From Haloterrigena sp. H1 (lineage in GTDB: Archaea > Halobacteriota > Halobacteria > Halobacteriales > Natrialbaceae): a DNA stretch of 64,000 nt. The notes under the pieces are model-generated. The model did no database searches. It was not told where the DNA came from and saw only the letters and a program-made list of their open reading frames with translations. Shown here piece by piece: positions 53,803 through 61,530 of this stretch. The DNA is taken from assembly GCF_005938085.1 (NCBI RefSeq), contig NZ_SMZK01000001.1, positions 1,984,001 through 2,048,000 of the forward strand, read 5' to 3'. Within the stretch, counting starts at the first letter, position 1, and every line of letters begins with the position of its first letter. The translations under genes were made by a program, and so were the position numbers.

Positions 53803-54551
53803 GAGCCCAGGTGCTCGAGCGACGGCGTGTCTCGCGTCTCTTCGGCCTCGACGCGCTCGAGGAAGATTTCGAGCAGCGAGTCATCACGATTACCCTCGAG
53901 CGAGCGTTCGGTCACGAGCTGGCCGTCGGCGACGATGCCGACACGGGTACAGATCTCCTCGGCGACGTCGATGTTGTGCGTCGAGACGAAGACGGCGTTG
54001 TCGCCGGCCGCATACGAGACGAGAAAGCGCTTGACTTGCTCTTGGACGAGCGGGTCGAGGTTCGCCAACGGCTCGTCGATGAAGACCACGTCCGGTTCGT
54101 GGATGAACGCCTGCGTGATCATCACCTTCTGTTGCTGGCCACGGGAGAGGTCGGTATGCAGCGTATCCAGCTTGCTTTCGAACCCCAGTCGCTCGGCCCA
54201 TGCCGCCGTCCCCTTGGCGACCCGGTCGGCCGAGAGCTCGCGCACCTCGCCGACGAACTCGAGGTACTCACGCGGCGTCAGAAAGCTCGGTGGCGATCCC
54301 TGTTCTGGCAGAATGCCCACCCGACGGCGCGTTTCGAGAGGTTCCGTCGCCGGATCGGTCTCGAGGACGCGGACCGTTCCGGCGTCCGGCTGAATCTGCC
54401 CGGTTAGCGTTCGGATCGTCGTCGTCTTCCCGGCGCCGTTCGGACCGAGAAAGCCGTACAGTTCGCCGCGCTCGACGGTGAAGTTCATCCCGGCGACCGC
54501 CTCGACGGACCCGTAGGACTTTCGCAGCCCGTCTACGCGAATTGCACCCAT
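53799..54551 (-). CDS. ABC transporter ATPase
   Basis: The product has 250 aa from ATG MGAIRVDGL. Walker A is GPNGAGKTTT, the signature is LSRGQQQKV, Walker B is VVFIDEPLANLD and the H-loop is STHNID. LSRG replaces the common LSGG, a tolerated variant. It energises the membrane protein encoded just downstream. Confidence 0.92.
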   Translation of the reverse strand: MGAIRVDGLRKSYGSVEAVAGMNFTVERGELYGFLGPNGAGKTTTIRTLTGQIQPDAGTVRVLETDPATEPLETRRRVGILPEQGSPPSFLTPREYLEFVGEVRELSADRVAKGTAAWAERLGFESKLDTLHTDLSRGQQQKVMITQAFIHEPDVVFIDEPLANLDPLVQEQVKRFLVSYAAGDNAVFVSTHNIDVAEEICTRVGIVADGQLVTERSLEGNRDDSLLEIFLERVEAEETRDTPSLEHLGS

Positions 54552-54710
54552 TTGAACGCCAACCCATTCACACGAACTGATATTAACGATACTGGTCGCG
54601 GAATCCACACGCGCTCAGTTCGTGCCACGCTTGGCCAGCGATCGGTGACGACCACCGAACGAGTTGCACTGTCCGCAATCTTCAACGGTCGGCCGACCGA
54701 ACCCTCGTGT

Positions 54711-56159
54711 ATGATTACAGGCGAGCGAATGGCCGCTGTCGACGCGAACGCCGCGGCACTGGGCGTGCCACGAAAGCAGTTGATGGAGTCGAGCGGACAC
54801 GCGGTCGCTCAAGCGCTCCGAGAGATCGCCGACCCGGGCGCTCGAGTCGTCATCGTCGCCGGCCGCGGGAACAACGGCGGTGACGCGTTCGTCGCCGCCC
54901 GGTTTCTGGACGCATACGATGTCACCACGCTACTGCTCGGCCGTGCCGACCTGATCGGGTCCGACATCGCCCGTGAGAACTGGGACGCGCTCGAGCAGGC
55001 CGACTACGACACCTGCGAGGTGACAGACTCGAGCGCCCTCGCAGCCGACTCGGATGCGTTCGATCTTGAGGAAGCGGACGTGATCGTCGACGCGATGCTC
55101 GGCACGGGCATCAGCGGCGACCTTCGGGAACCGGCAGCGACCGCAGCGGCGGCGATCAACGACGCCGACGCGACCGTCCTCGCGGTCGACGTGCCCTCCG
55201 GGTTCGACGCTGACGGCGGCGATCACGCGGCCAACGGTGTCGAGGCCGACCGTCTCGTCACCTTCCACGACACGAAACCGGGACTTGACGACCTCGACGC
55301 CGATGTTACCGTCGCGGACATCGGAATCCCAGCCGCCGCAGAACAGTTCGTTGGCCCCGGCGACGTTGCCCTCGCTCGACCCCACAGTCGCGATGGCCGC
55401 GTCTTCGTCATCGGCGGCGGCCCCTACACCGGCGCGCCGGCACTCGCGGCACAGGCAGCGCTCCGTGCCGGGGTCGAACTCTCCTTCGTTGCCGCGCCGG
55501 AATCCGTCGCCGGCGAGATCCAGAGCTATGCCGAGGATCTCATCGTCCAGCCTTACGGAAGCGATCGCCTCTCGCCCGACCAAGCAGACGAACTCGCCGA
55601 GACAGCCGAACGCCACGACGACATCGTCGTTCTCGGTCCCGGTCTCGGTACCGCAGATGAGACGCTCGAGGCGACGCGTCAGTTCCTCGCGTCCTACACG
55701 GGGCCGGCGGTCGTCGACGCCGACGCGCTGTCGGTTGTCCCCGAGATCGACACCGAGGCGACGCTCGTCTGTACGCCCAATCGCCGCGAACTCGCCCGAA
55801 TGGGCGGGCCGGACACCGACTCGCTACGCGACGCAGCAGACGAGATCGAGGAATTTGCAGCCGACCTGGGCCACGTCGTCCTCGCGAAAGGCGTCGACGA
55901 CGTGATAACCGACGGCGAGCGCACCCGGATCTGCCGGTCGGGCACGCCTGGGATGAAAGTCGGCGGCACCGGTGACTTGCTTGCGGGGATCGTTGCGGCG
56001 CTGCTCGAGGAAGCCGACCCGCTCGAGGCCGCGACAGCCGGTGCGTACGTCAACGGCGTTGCAGGCGAGCGCCTCGCCGACACCGATGCGCTCGGCGTAC
56101 TCGCCTCAGAGATGCTCGACGAAATCCCCGCGGCGCTGTGGGGTGAGGCAGATGAGTGA
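54711..56159 (+). CDS. nnr: Bifunctional NAD(P)H-hydrate repair enzyme
   Basis: The product has 482 aa from ATG MITGERMAA. The N-terminal epimerase domain has GRGNNGGDAFVAARFL and DAMLGTGISGDLR. The C-terminal ribokinase-like dehydratase domain has VFVIGGGPYTGAPALAAQAA and the catalytic GTPGMKVGGTGDLLAG, a variant of NPGMATGGSGDVL. It converts damaged NADHX/NADPHX back to NAD(P)H using ADP. It overlaps moaC by 8 bases. Confidence 0.93.
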   Translation: MITGERMAAVDANAAALGVPRKQLMESSGHAVAQALREIADPGARVVIVAGRGNNGGDAFVAARFLDAYDVTTLLLGRADLIGSDIARENWDALEQADYDTCEVTDSSALAADSDAFDLEEADVIVDAMLGTGISGDLREPAATAAAAINDADATVLAVDVPSGFDADGGDHAANGVEADRLVTFHDTKPGLDDLDADVTVADIGIPAAAEQFVGPGDVALARPHSRDGRVFVIGGGPYTGAPALAAQAALRAGVELSFVAAPESVAGEIQSYAEDLIVQPYGSDRLSPDQADELAETAERHDDIVVLGPGLGTADETLEATRQFLASYTGPAVVDADALSVVPEIDTEATLVCTPNRRELARMGGPDTDSLRDAADEIEEFAADLGHVVLAKGVDDVITDGERTRICRSGTPGMKVGGTGDLLAGIVAALLEEADPLEAATAGAYVNGVAGERLADTDALGVLASEMLDEIPAALWGEADE

Positions 56160-56673
56160 GAACGACGACGCGGCAGACGCGAGCGGAGACGACCACGCAG
56201 CCGACGACCTCACCCACACTACCGACGAAGGCGATGTCCAGATGGTCGACGTCGGCGACAAACCCGACAGCGAGCGTCGCGCGGTCGCGGCTGGCGAGAT
56301 TCGGCTCCAGCCGTCGACGATCGAGGCCATCCGCGCAGATCAGGTGGGCAAAGGCGACGTGCTCGCGACTGCCCGTGTCGGGGCGATCCAGGCTGTCAAG
56401 CACACGTGGGAGACGATTCCAATGTGCCATCAGATTCCGATCACGAACGTCGATACTGACTTCTCGCTCGCCGAGGACCGAATCGAGCTTCGGGTTGCCG
56501 TCGAGACGACTGGAAAGACGGGTTGTGAGATGGAGGCCCTCGAGGGCGTGACGACCGGTCTCAACGTCGTCTGGGACATGGTCAAGGCCGTGGAGAAAGA
56601 CGATGCGGGTCAGTATCCCGATACCGGGATCGAAAACGTGCGGGTGCTCACGAAGGAAAAACAGCGCGCGTGA
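56152..56673 (+). CDS. moaC: Cyclic pyranopterin monophosphate synthase
   Basis: The product has 173 aa. After a 25-residue acidic extension come MVDVGDKPDSERRAVAAGEI, the active-site block TIPMCHQIPI and TGCEMEALEGVT. It converts the MoaA product to cPMP in molybdenum cofactor synthesis. The start lies inside the nnr stop region, so the two are translationally coupled. Confidence 0.93.
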   Translation: MSENDDAADASGDDHAADDLTHTTDEGDVQMVDVGDKPDSERRAVAAGEIRLQPSTIEAIRADQVGKGDVLATARVGAIQAVKHTWETIPMCHQIPITNVDTDFSLAEDRIELRVAVETTGKTGCEMEALEGVTTGLNVVWDMVKAVEKDDAGQYPDTGIENVRVLTKEKQRA

Positions 56674-56833
56674 CCTGAGTTTGAGGGATACGGGTCGAGA
56701 CAGCTGAGCGCCTCTTCTTTGTTTTTCGAATCTCAGGCTCCCCTTCGTGTACTACCGAACCGGTCTCGAATGATAGTTCAAGTGAAAATCCGATCCACAA
56801 GAACAATAGTCGTCCATTACTGTCATTCTTGAC

Positions 56834-58009
56834 ATGCCAATCAGTTCTGCGGTGGTCCTTGCAGCCGGCGAAGGGGCCAGACTTCGGCCGCTGACGAAGC
56901 ATCGACCGAAGCCGATGCTTCCCGCAGCGGCCAAACCCATACTCGAGCACGTCTTCGATGCGCTCGTCGACGCCGACATCACTGAGATTACCGTCGTCGT
57001 CGGTTACGGTCGCACGCACGTGCAGTCGCATTTCGGCTCGACGTACCGCGGCGCGTCGATCGACTACATCATACAAGACAAGCAACTCGGCAGTGGCCAT
57101 GCGCTTCTGAAAACCGAACCAGAGGTTTCGGGCCCGCAGCTTGTTCTCAACGGCGATCAGCTCGTCGAACAGGGCCTCATCGAGGACGTTCGCGAGGCCC
57201 ACAACAACGATGCCATTGCGACGCTCGGACTCGTTCGAGATGGGGACATCGCCAACTACGGCGGCGTAATCCTCGAGGACGGTGAGCACGTCTCAGAGAT
57301 CGTCGAACGGCCCCATGACGACCGCAGTTATCATCTTAACGCAGGCGTCTATGCGTTCGAACCAGAGATCTTCGAATACCTCCGTGGTCCGGAACCACAG
57401 TTCAACGAATACTCGCTCGTCGACGGCATTGCGAACGCGATCGACGCAGGCGAAACTGTTCGCGGTGTCAACTCTGACGGGTTCTGGTACGACGCGACGT
57501 ATCCATGGGACTTACTCGAGGTAACTGAGACGCTCCTCGGGAGTACAGACGGCGTCGAAAGCACGGTCTCGACCGACGCCCGGGTTCACGAGTCCGCGAC
57601 GGTTATCGAACCGGTCGTGATTTCGACGGACTGTGTCGTCGGTCCGGGGAGCGTCGTCGGCCCGAACGTCGCGCTCGGCGAGAACGTGACGGTAGGGGCA
57701 AACGCAGTCGTCAAAAACAGTGTCGTCGATGCAGACACTCGTGTCGGGGCGAACGCGACGCTCATCGATGGCGTGACCGGCCATGGCGTCCAGATCGGCG
57801 CTAGCTCGACAATCGTCGGCGGCCCTGGCGATGTCCGCGTTGGCGATCGAGTCCACGAGAACGAGCGGTTAGGCGCACTGCTCGCGGATCGCGTTCACGA
57901 CGAGGGCGGTGTGACCTATGCGCCGGGAACGATCGTCGGCTCTGATGCCGTCATCACCGCCGGTACGGCTGTCCAAGGGACGATCGATGGCGAAACGGAG
58001 GTGCAGTGA
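56834..58009 (+). CDS. GlmU-like sugar-1-phosphate nucleotidylyltransferase/acetyltransferase
   Basis: The product has 391 aa. The nucleotidyltransferase domain (1-230) opens with VVLAAGEGARLRPLTKHRPKPMLP. A left-handed beta-helix of hexapeptide repeats (about 245-375; for example VVGPGSVVGPNVALGENVTV) closes it. This is the two-domain layout of archaeal GlmU-type enzymes that acetylate GlcN-1-P and form UDP-GlcNAc. GlmS starts 2 nt after its stop, which supports this role; glucose-1-P thymidylyltransferase is the alternative. Confidence 0.88.
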   Translation: MPISSAVVLAAGEGARLRPLTKHRPKPMLPAAAKPILEHVFDALVDADITEITVVVGYGRTHVQSHFGSTYRGASIDYIIQDKQLGSGHALLKTEPEVSGPQLVLNGDQLVEQGLIEDVREAHNNDAIATLGLVRDGDIANYGGVILEDGEHVSEIVERPHDDRSYHLNAGVYAFEPEIFEYLRGPEPQFNEYSLVDGIANAIDAGETVRGVNSDGFWYDATYPWDLLEVTETLLGSTDGVESTVSTDARVHESATVIEPVVISTDCVVGPGSVVGPNVALGENVTVGANAVVKNSVVDADTRVGANATLIDGVTGHGVQIGASSTIVGGPGDVRVGDRVHENERLGALLADRVHDEGGVTYAPGTIVGSDAVITAGTAVQGTIDGETEVQ

Positions 58010-58011
58010 CG

Positions 58012-59814
58012 ATGTGTGGAATCGTCGGGTACGTTGGGGCGTCCGACGGTGTCGATGCCGTCGATGTCGTCCTCGATGGCCTGTCAAGTCTCGAGTACCG
58101 TGGCTACGACTCCGCTGGTCTCGCTGTGCCGACGCCGTCGATAACAGTTCACAAGACAGAGGGTGAGCTGTCAGCACTCGAGAGCACGGTTCCGAGGACT
58201 GACCTCGAGGGGTCACTGACTGGGATCGGCCATACGCGCTGGAGCACGCACGGTCCCCCATCCGATGTGAACGCACATCCACACCGCGACGAAGCGGATC
58301 GCGTTGCCGTGGTTCACAACGGCATCATCGAGAACTACCAGCGGCTGCGCGACGACCTCGCCGACGCTGGAATCACGTTCCAGAGTGAGACCGACACCGA
58401 AGTCGTCCCACAGCTGATCGGACAGTATCTCGACCGCGGCGCGGCTCCCGAGGAAGCGTTCCGACTGGCGATCGACCAACTCGAAGGCAGTTACGCGATC
58501 GCCGCTGTCTTCGACGGCTCGGAGACGGTGTATGCGGCTCGACAGGACTCCCCTCTCGTCGTCGGCCTCGGCGAGACTGGGACGTATCTCGCGAGTGATG
58601 TCCCCGCGTTCGTCGATCACACGGACCGCGTCTGTTATCTCGAGGATGGCGATTTCGTTCGGCTGACCGCCGACGGTGCTGTCATCACCGACTCGGAGGG
58701 CAACCCCGTCGATCGACCGACCGAAACGGTTGCGTGGGACCCCGAAGATGCGGAAAAAAGTGGCTACGACCACTACATGCTCAAGGAGATCCACGAGCAG
58801 CCGAAAGCCCTGCGGCAGTGCCTGCGGGGTCGAATCGACGAACTCGACGGCACGGTCGATCTCGAGGATCTGGCTGACCTCGATCACGAGGGGCCGATTC
58901 AGTTCGTCGCCTGCGGAACGTCGTATCACGCGGCGCTATTCGGTGCTGAGCGGCTCCGAACGGCTGGAGTTCGCGCGCAGGCGTTTCTCGCCAGCGAGTA
59001 CGCGAGTGATCGCATCCCCATTGATGAGGACTCTCTCGTCGTCGGTGTCACGCAGAGCGGCGAGACGGCAGACACACTCCGTGCGCTGCGAGAAGCAGAC
59101 CGCGCTGGGGCGACGACGCTCGCGGTGACCAATACGGTCGCCAGTTCGGCCGCACGGGAGTGTGACCACGCACTCTATATCAGGGCCGGTCCAGAGATCG
59201 GCGTCGCCGCGACGAAGACCTTCGCAAGCCAGCAGTTGGCACTCGCCCTCTTGGCATTCACGCTCGGTGACGGACCGACTCGCGAAGAGCTCGAGGCACT
59301 CCGGGATATTCCCGGCCAGGTCAGGACTGTCCTCGAGACGACGGACGCCCGGGCGATCGCCGAGGAGTACGTCGATGCCGACGCTTACTTTTTCATCGGC
59401 CGTGGGTACCACTACCCGGTCGCGCTCGAGGGGGCATTGAAAATGAAAGAGATAACCTACCGGCACGCGGAAGGGTTCGCGGCTGGTGAGCTGAAACACG
59501 GCCCGCTCGCACTCGTGACCGAAGACACGCCAGTATTCGCGGTCGTCACCGGTGATGGCGAGACGGCCCGGAAAACTATCGGGAACGTCAAAGAAGTCGA
59601 AGCCCGCAACGCGCCCGTCGTGGCGATCACCGACGGCAAGTCCGACATGGGGCGGTACGCCGATCACGTCCTTGAGATTCCCGCCGTCGGCGATCTCGGT
59701 GGGTCCGTGCTCGCGAACATTCAGTTACAACTGGTCGCCTATTGGGTTGCGAACCTGCTTGGCCGTTCCATCGATAAACCGCGTAATCTGGCCAAGAGCG
59801 TCACAGTCGAATAG
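58012..59814 (+). CDS. glmS: Glutamine-fructose-6-phosphate aminotransferase (copy 2)
   Basis: The product has 600 aa. The start is the ATG of MCGIVGYVG because Cys must follow the initiator; the GTG six bases earlier is rejected. The glutaminase motifs GHTRWSTHGPPSDVNAHPH and HNGIIENYQ, both SIS domains and the DKPRNLAKSVTVE end are all present. It is operonic with the GlmU-like gene, unlike the copy at 23226. Confidence 0.95.
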   Translation: MCGIVGYVGASDGVDAVDVVLDGLSSLEYRGYDSAGLAVPTPSITVHKTEGELSALESTVPRTDLEGSLTGIGHTRWSTHGPPSDVNAHPHRDEADRVAVVHNGIIENYQRLRDDLADAGITFQSETDTEVVPQLIGQYLDRGAAPEEAFRLAIDQLEGSYAIAAVFDGSETVYAARQDSPLVVGLGETGTYLASDVPAFVDHTDRVCYLEDGDFVRLTADGAVITDSEGNPVDRPTETVAWDPEDAEKSGYDHYMLKEIHEQPKALRQCLRGRIDELDGTVDLEDLADLDHEGPIQFVACGTSYHAALFGAERLRTAGVRAQAFLASEYASDRIPIDEDSLVVGVTQSGETADTLRALREADRAGATTLAVTNTVASSAARECDHALYIRAGPEIGVAATKTFASQQLALALLAFTLGDGPTREELEALRDIPGQVRTVLETTDARAIAEEYVDADAYFFIGRGYHYPVALEGALKMKEITYRHAEGFAAGELKHGPLALVTEDTPVFAVVTGDGETARKTIGNVKEVEARNAPVVAITDGKSDMGRYADHVLEIPAVGDLGGSVLANIQLQLVAYWVANLLGRSIDKPRNLAKSVTVE

Positions 59815-59864
59815 TGAATGCGAACGGTCGATTCCGACCTACTGCACTACGCAGTTAGAGCGGG

Positions 59865-59965
59865 AGTCCACTGACAAGCCTCGGGGTCGTTCGGAAGATC
59901 TTCGATCTTCCGTGATGACGAGACGTCGGAGGCGTCTCGAACCACTTGACCCGAGGCAGTTGACT
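59865..59965. repeat. Multi-hairpin palindromic element between glmS and uppP
   Basis: An outer stem pairs GCCTCGGGGTC (59878-59888) with GACCCGAGGC (59948-59957), extended by AGTCCACT and AGTTGACT. Inside are two hairpins: CGGAAGATC/GATCTTCCG (9 bp, 3-nt loop, 59892-59912) and CGAGACG/CGTCTCG (7 bp, 59919-59939). The cloverleaf-like shape resembles subterminal ends of IS200/IS605-type elements (REP/PATE-like), but it could be a structured RNA or terminator. Its right edge runs into a TTAAGT TATA-like box at the right distance for uppP. Confidence 0.65.
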
Positions 59966-59994
59966 TAAGTTGTCGCACTATCGCATCATCATCA

Positions 59995-60822
59995 GTGAGC
60001 CGAATCGACCTCGTCGTCGCAATTCTCGCCGGAATCGTTCAGGGAGTCGTCGAGTGGTTGCCCGTCTCGAGTCAGGGCAACCTGGCGCTGTTCCTGACGG
60101 TCGCGGGCACCGACCCTGCAGTTGCGGTCCAACTGGCGCTGTTCTTGCAGGTCGGCACGACGCTCTCGGCAGCGGTCTACTACCGCGACGATATTGCGAC
60201 GGCCATCCGGGCAGTGCCCGGCTGGCGACCCGACAGCGCGTACGCTGGCGAGAACGCCATCGCGTCGTACGTCGTCGTCGCCACGCTAATGACTGGCGTC
60301 GTGGGAATCCCACTGTACGTGTATGCGGTTGATCTCGCCGGCCAGCTTACCGGCGGCATCTTCATCGCGGTTATCGGTGTCCTCCTGGTGCTCACGGGTA
60401 TCCTTCAGCTCGCCTCGGAGTCGGTGTCAATGGGGATCCGTGACGCGCCGACGCTACCTGACTCGATTCTTGTCGGCGCCGTTCAGGGCGTCGCGATCCT
60501 TCCAGGAATCTCACGATCCGGTATCACGACGAGCGCACTGTTGTTTCGGAGCTACGATCCGCCGGCAGCGTTCCGACTTTCTTTTCTGTTGTCGATCCCT
60601 GCCAGCCTCGGTGCGGCTGCCCTCACTGTCACGGGTGCCGGTGGCCTTCCCGGTATCGAACCAGTACCTGCGCTGGCGGCACTGAGTGTCAGTTCCTTTG
60701 TCGGCTATCTCACCATCGACGCCCTCATGCGTATCGTCGATCGCATCCCGTTCTGGGTCGTCTGTTTCGGACTCGGCGGGCTCGCGATCGTCGGCGGCGG
60801 GATTGTTTCCGTCGTCGTGTGA
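59995..60822 (+). CDS. uppP: Undecaprenyl/dolichyl-diphosphatase (UppP/BacA family)
   Basis: This 275-aa membrane protein has a GTG start; the palindromic element's edge supplies a TATA-like box 25 nt upstream. Seven to eight hydrophobic segments and the family motifs are present: VQGVVEWLPVSSQGN (catalytic Glu region) and LPGISRSGITTS. It recycles polyprenyl diphosphate carriers used to assemble N-glycans and polysaccharides on the membrane. It lies close to the UDP-GlcNAc genes. Confidence 0.92.
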   Translation: MSRIDLVVAILAGIVQGVVEWLPVSSQGNLALFLTVAGTDPAVAVQLALFLQVGTTLSAAVYYRDDIATAIRAVPGWRPDSAYAGENAIASYVVVATLMTGVVGIPLYVYAVDLAGQLTGGIFIAVIGVLLVLTGILQLASESVSMGIRDAPTLPDSILVGAVQGVAILPGISRSGITTSALLFRSYDPPAAFRLSFLLSIPASLGAAALTVTGAGGLPGIEPVPALAALSVSSFVGYLTIDALMRIVDRIPFWVVCFGLGGLAIVGGGIVSVVV

Positions 60823-61530
60823 CTAATTGTTGAGCCACGCCACCCACCGATCGTCATAATCATCTTTAGCCCCCGCAAGGTGGTGTTGTGCGGCAATAGA
60901 ACGGAATTCTAGGAACAGAGAAGAAGGACTCGAGATAATCTCCCAACTCGAGTAGACACCCTCAAATTGGTGTCGTGAAGCAAAGCGGGCATCCCAGAAG
61001 CGTAATCACGCCAGCAAACACGACCGAAACGTGATGGCTGAAGTCCCATAATCGACTTCCGTCTATCGGTTTTGAACTGCCGATGTCTACCATCTACTCG
61101 AGAAGCGAGAGAGATTTTCCCCACTCATAGAGCGACCTCGATCACCAGTGCGTAGAGCGACTCGAGAAAACCCAGACAAAGAATCCCGAGAAGGAGGTCT
61201 ATTCAACCGATTTTATGTGATTGAGGTGTGGGTCTATACCACCATTCGCCGATTTCAATCCCGACTCGAGTATGAGAACCAATTTCTGCGAGCTACGATC
61301 TCAACAGCCAACCCACCGCTCGAGCAATCTCCGTCCTAGGTTCTCACTCGAGAGACCCCTACAACAACACTTGCGGGGGAGAGAGCCGATTATGACGATT
61401 GGATCGCGTTTCTGTGACCTGTGTAGACCGGCTCGAGAACAGAACAGACACCGATTCTGGGAGAATCGAGAATATGATCCGAACACCGATAGAAAGACGC
61501 CACAGAAGGAGAACTACACAGTCCAGTGAA
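60823..61530. other. Gene-poor, lower-GC region at the edge of a probable integrated element
   Basis: About 700 bases have no credible gene. CTCGAG-containing words recur. An inverted repeat (CTCGAGTATGAGAACC at 61265-61280, GGTTCTCACTCGAG at 61339-61352) could fold into a stem of about 14 bp with a 58-nt loop. No tRNA gene or direct attachment repeat could be found in this window. Confidence 0.45.
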
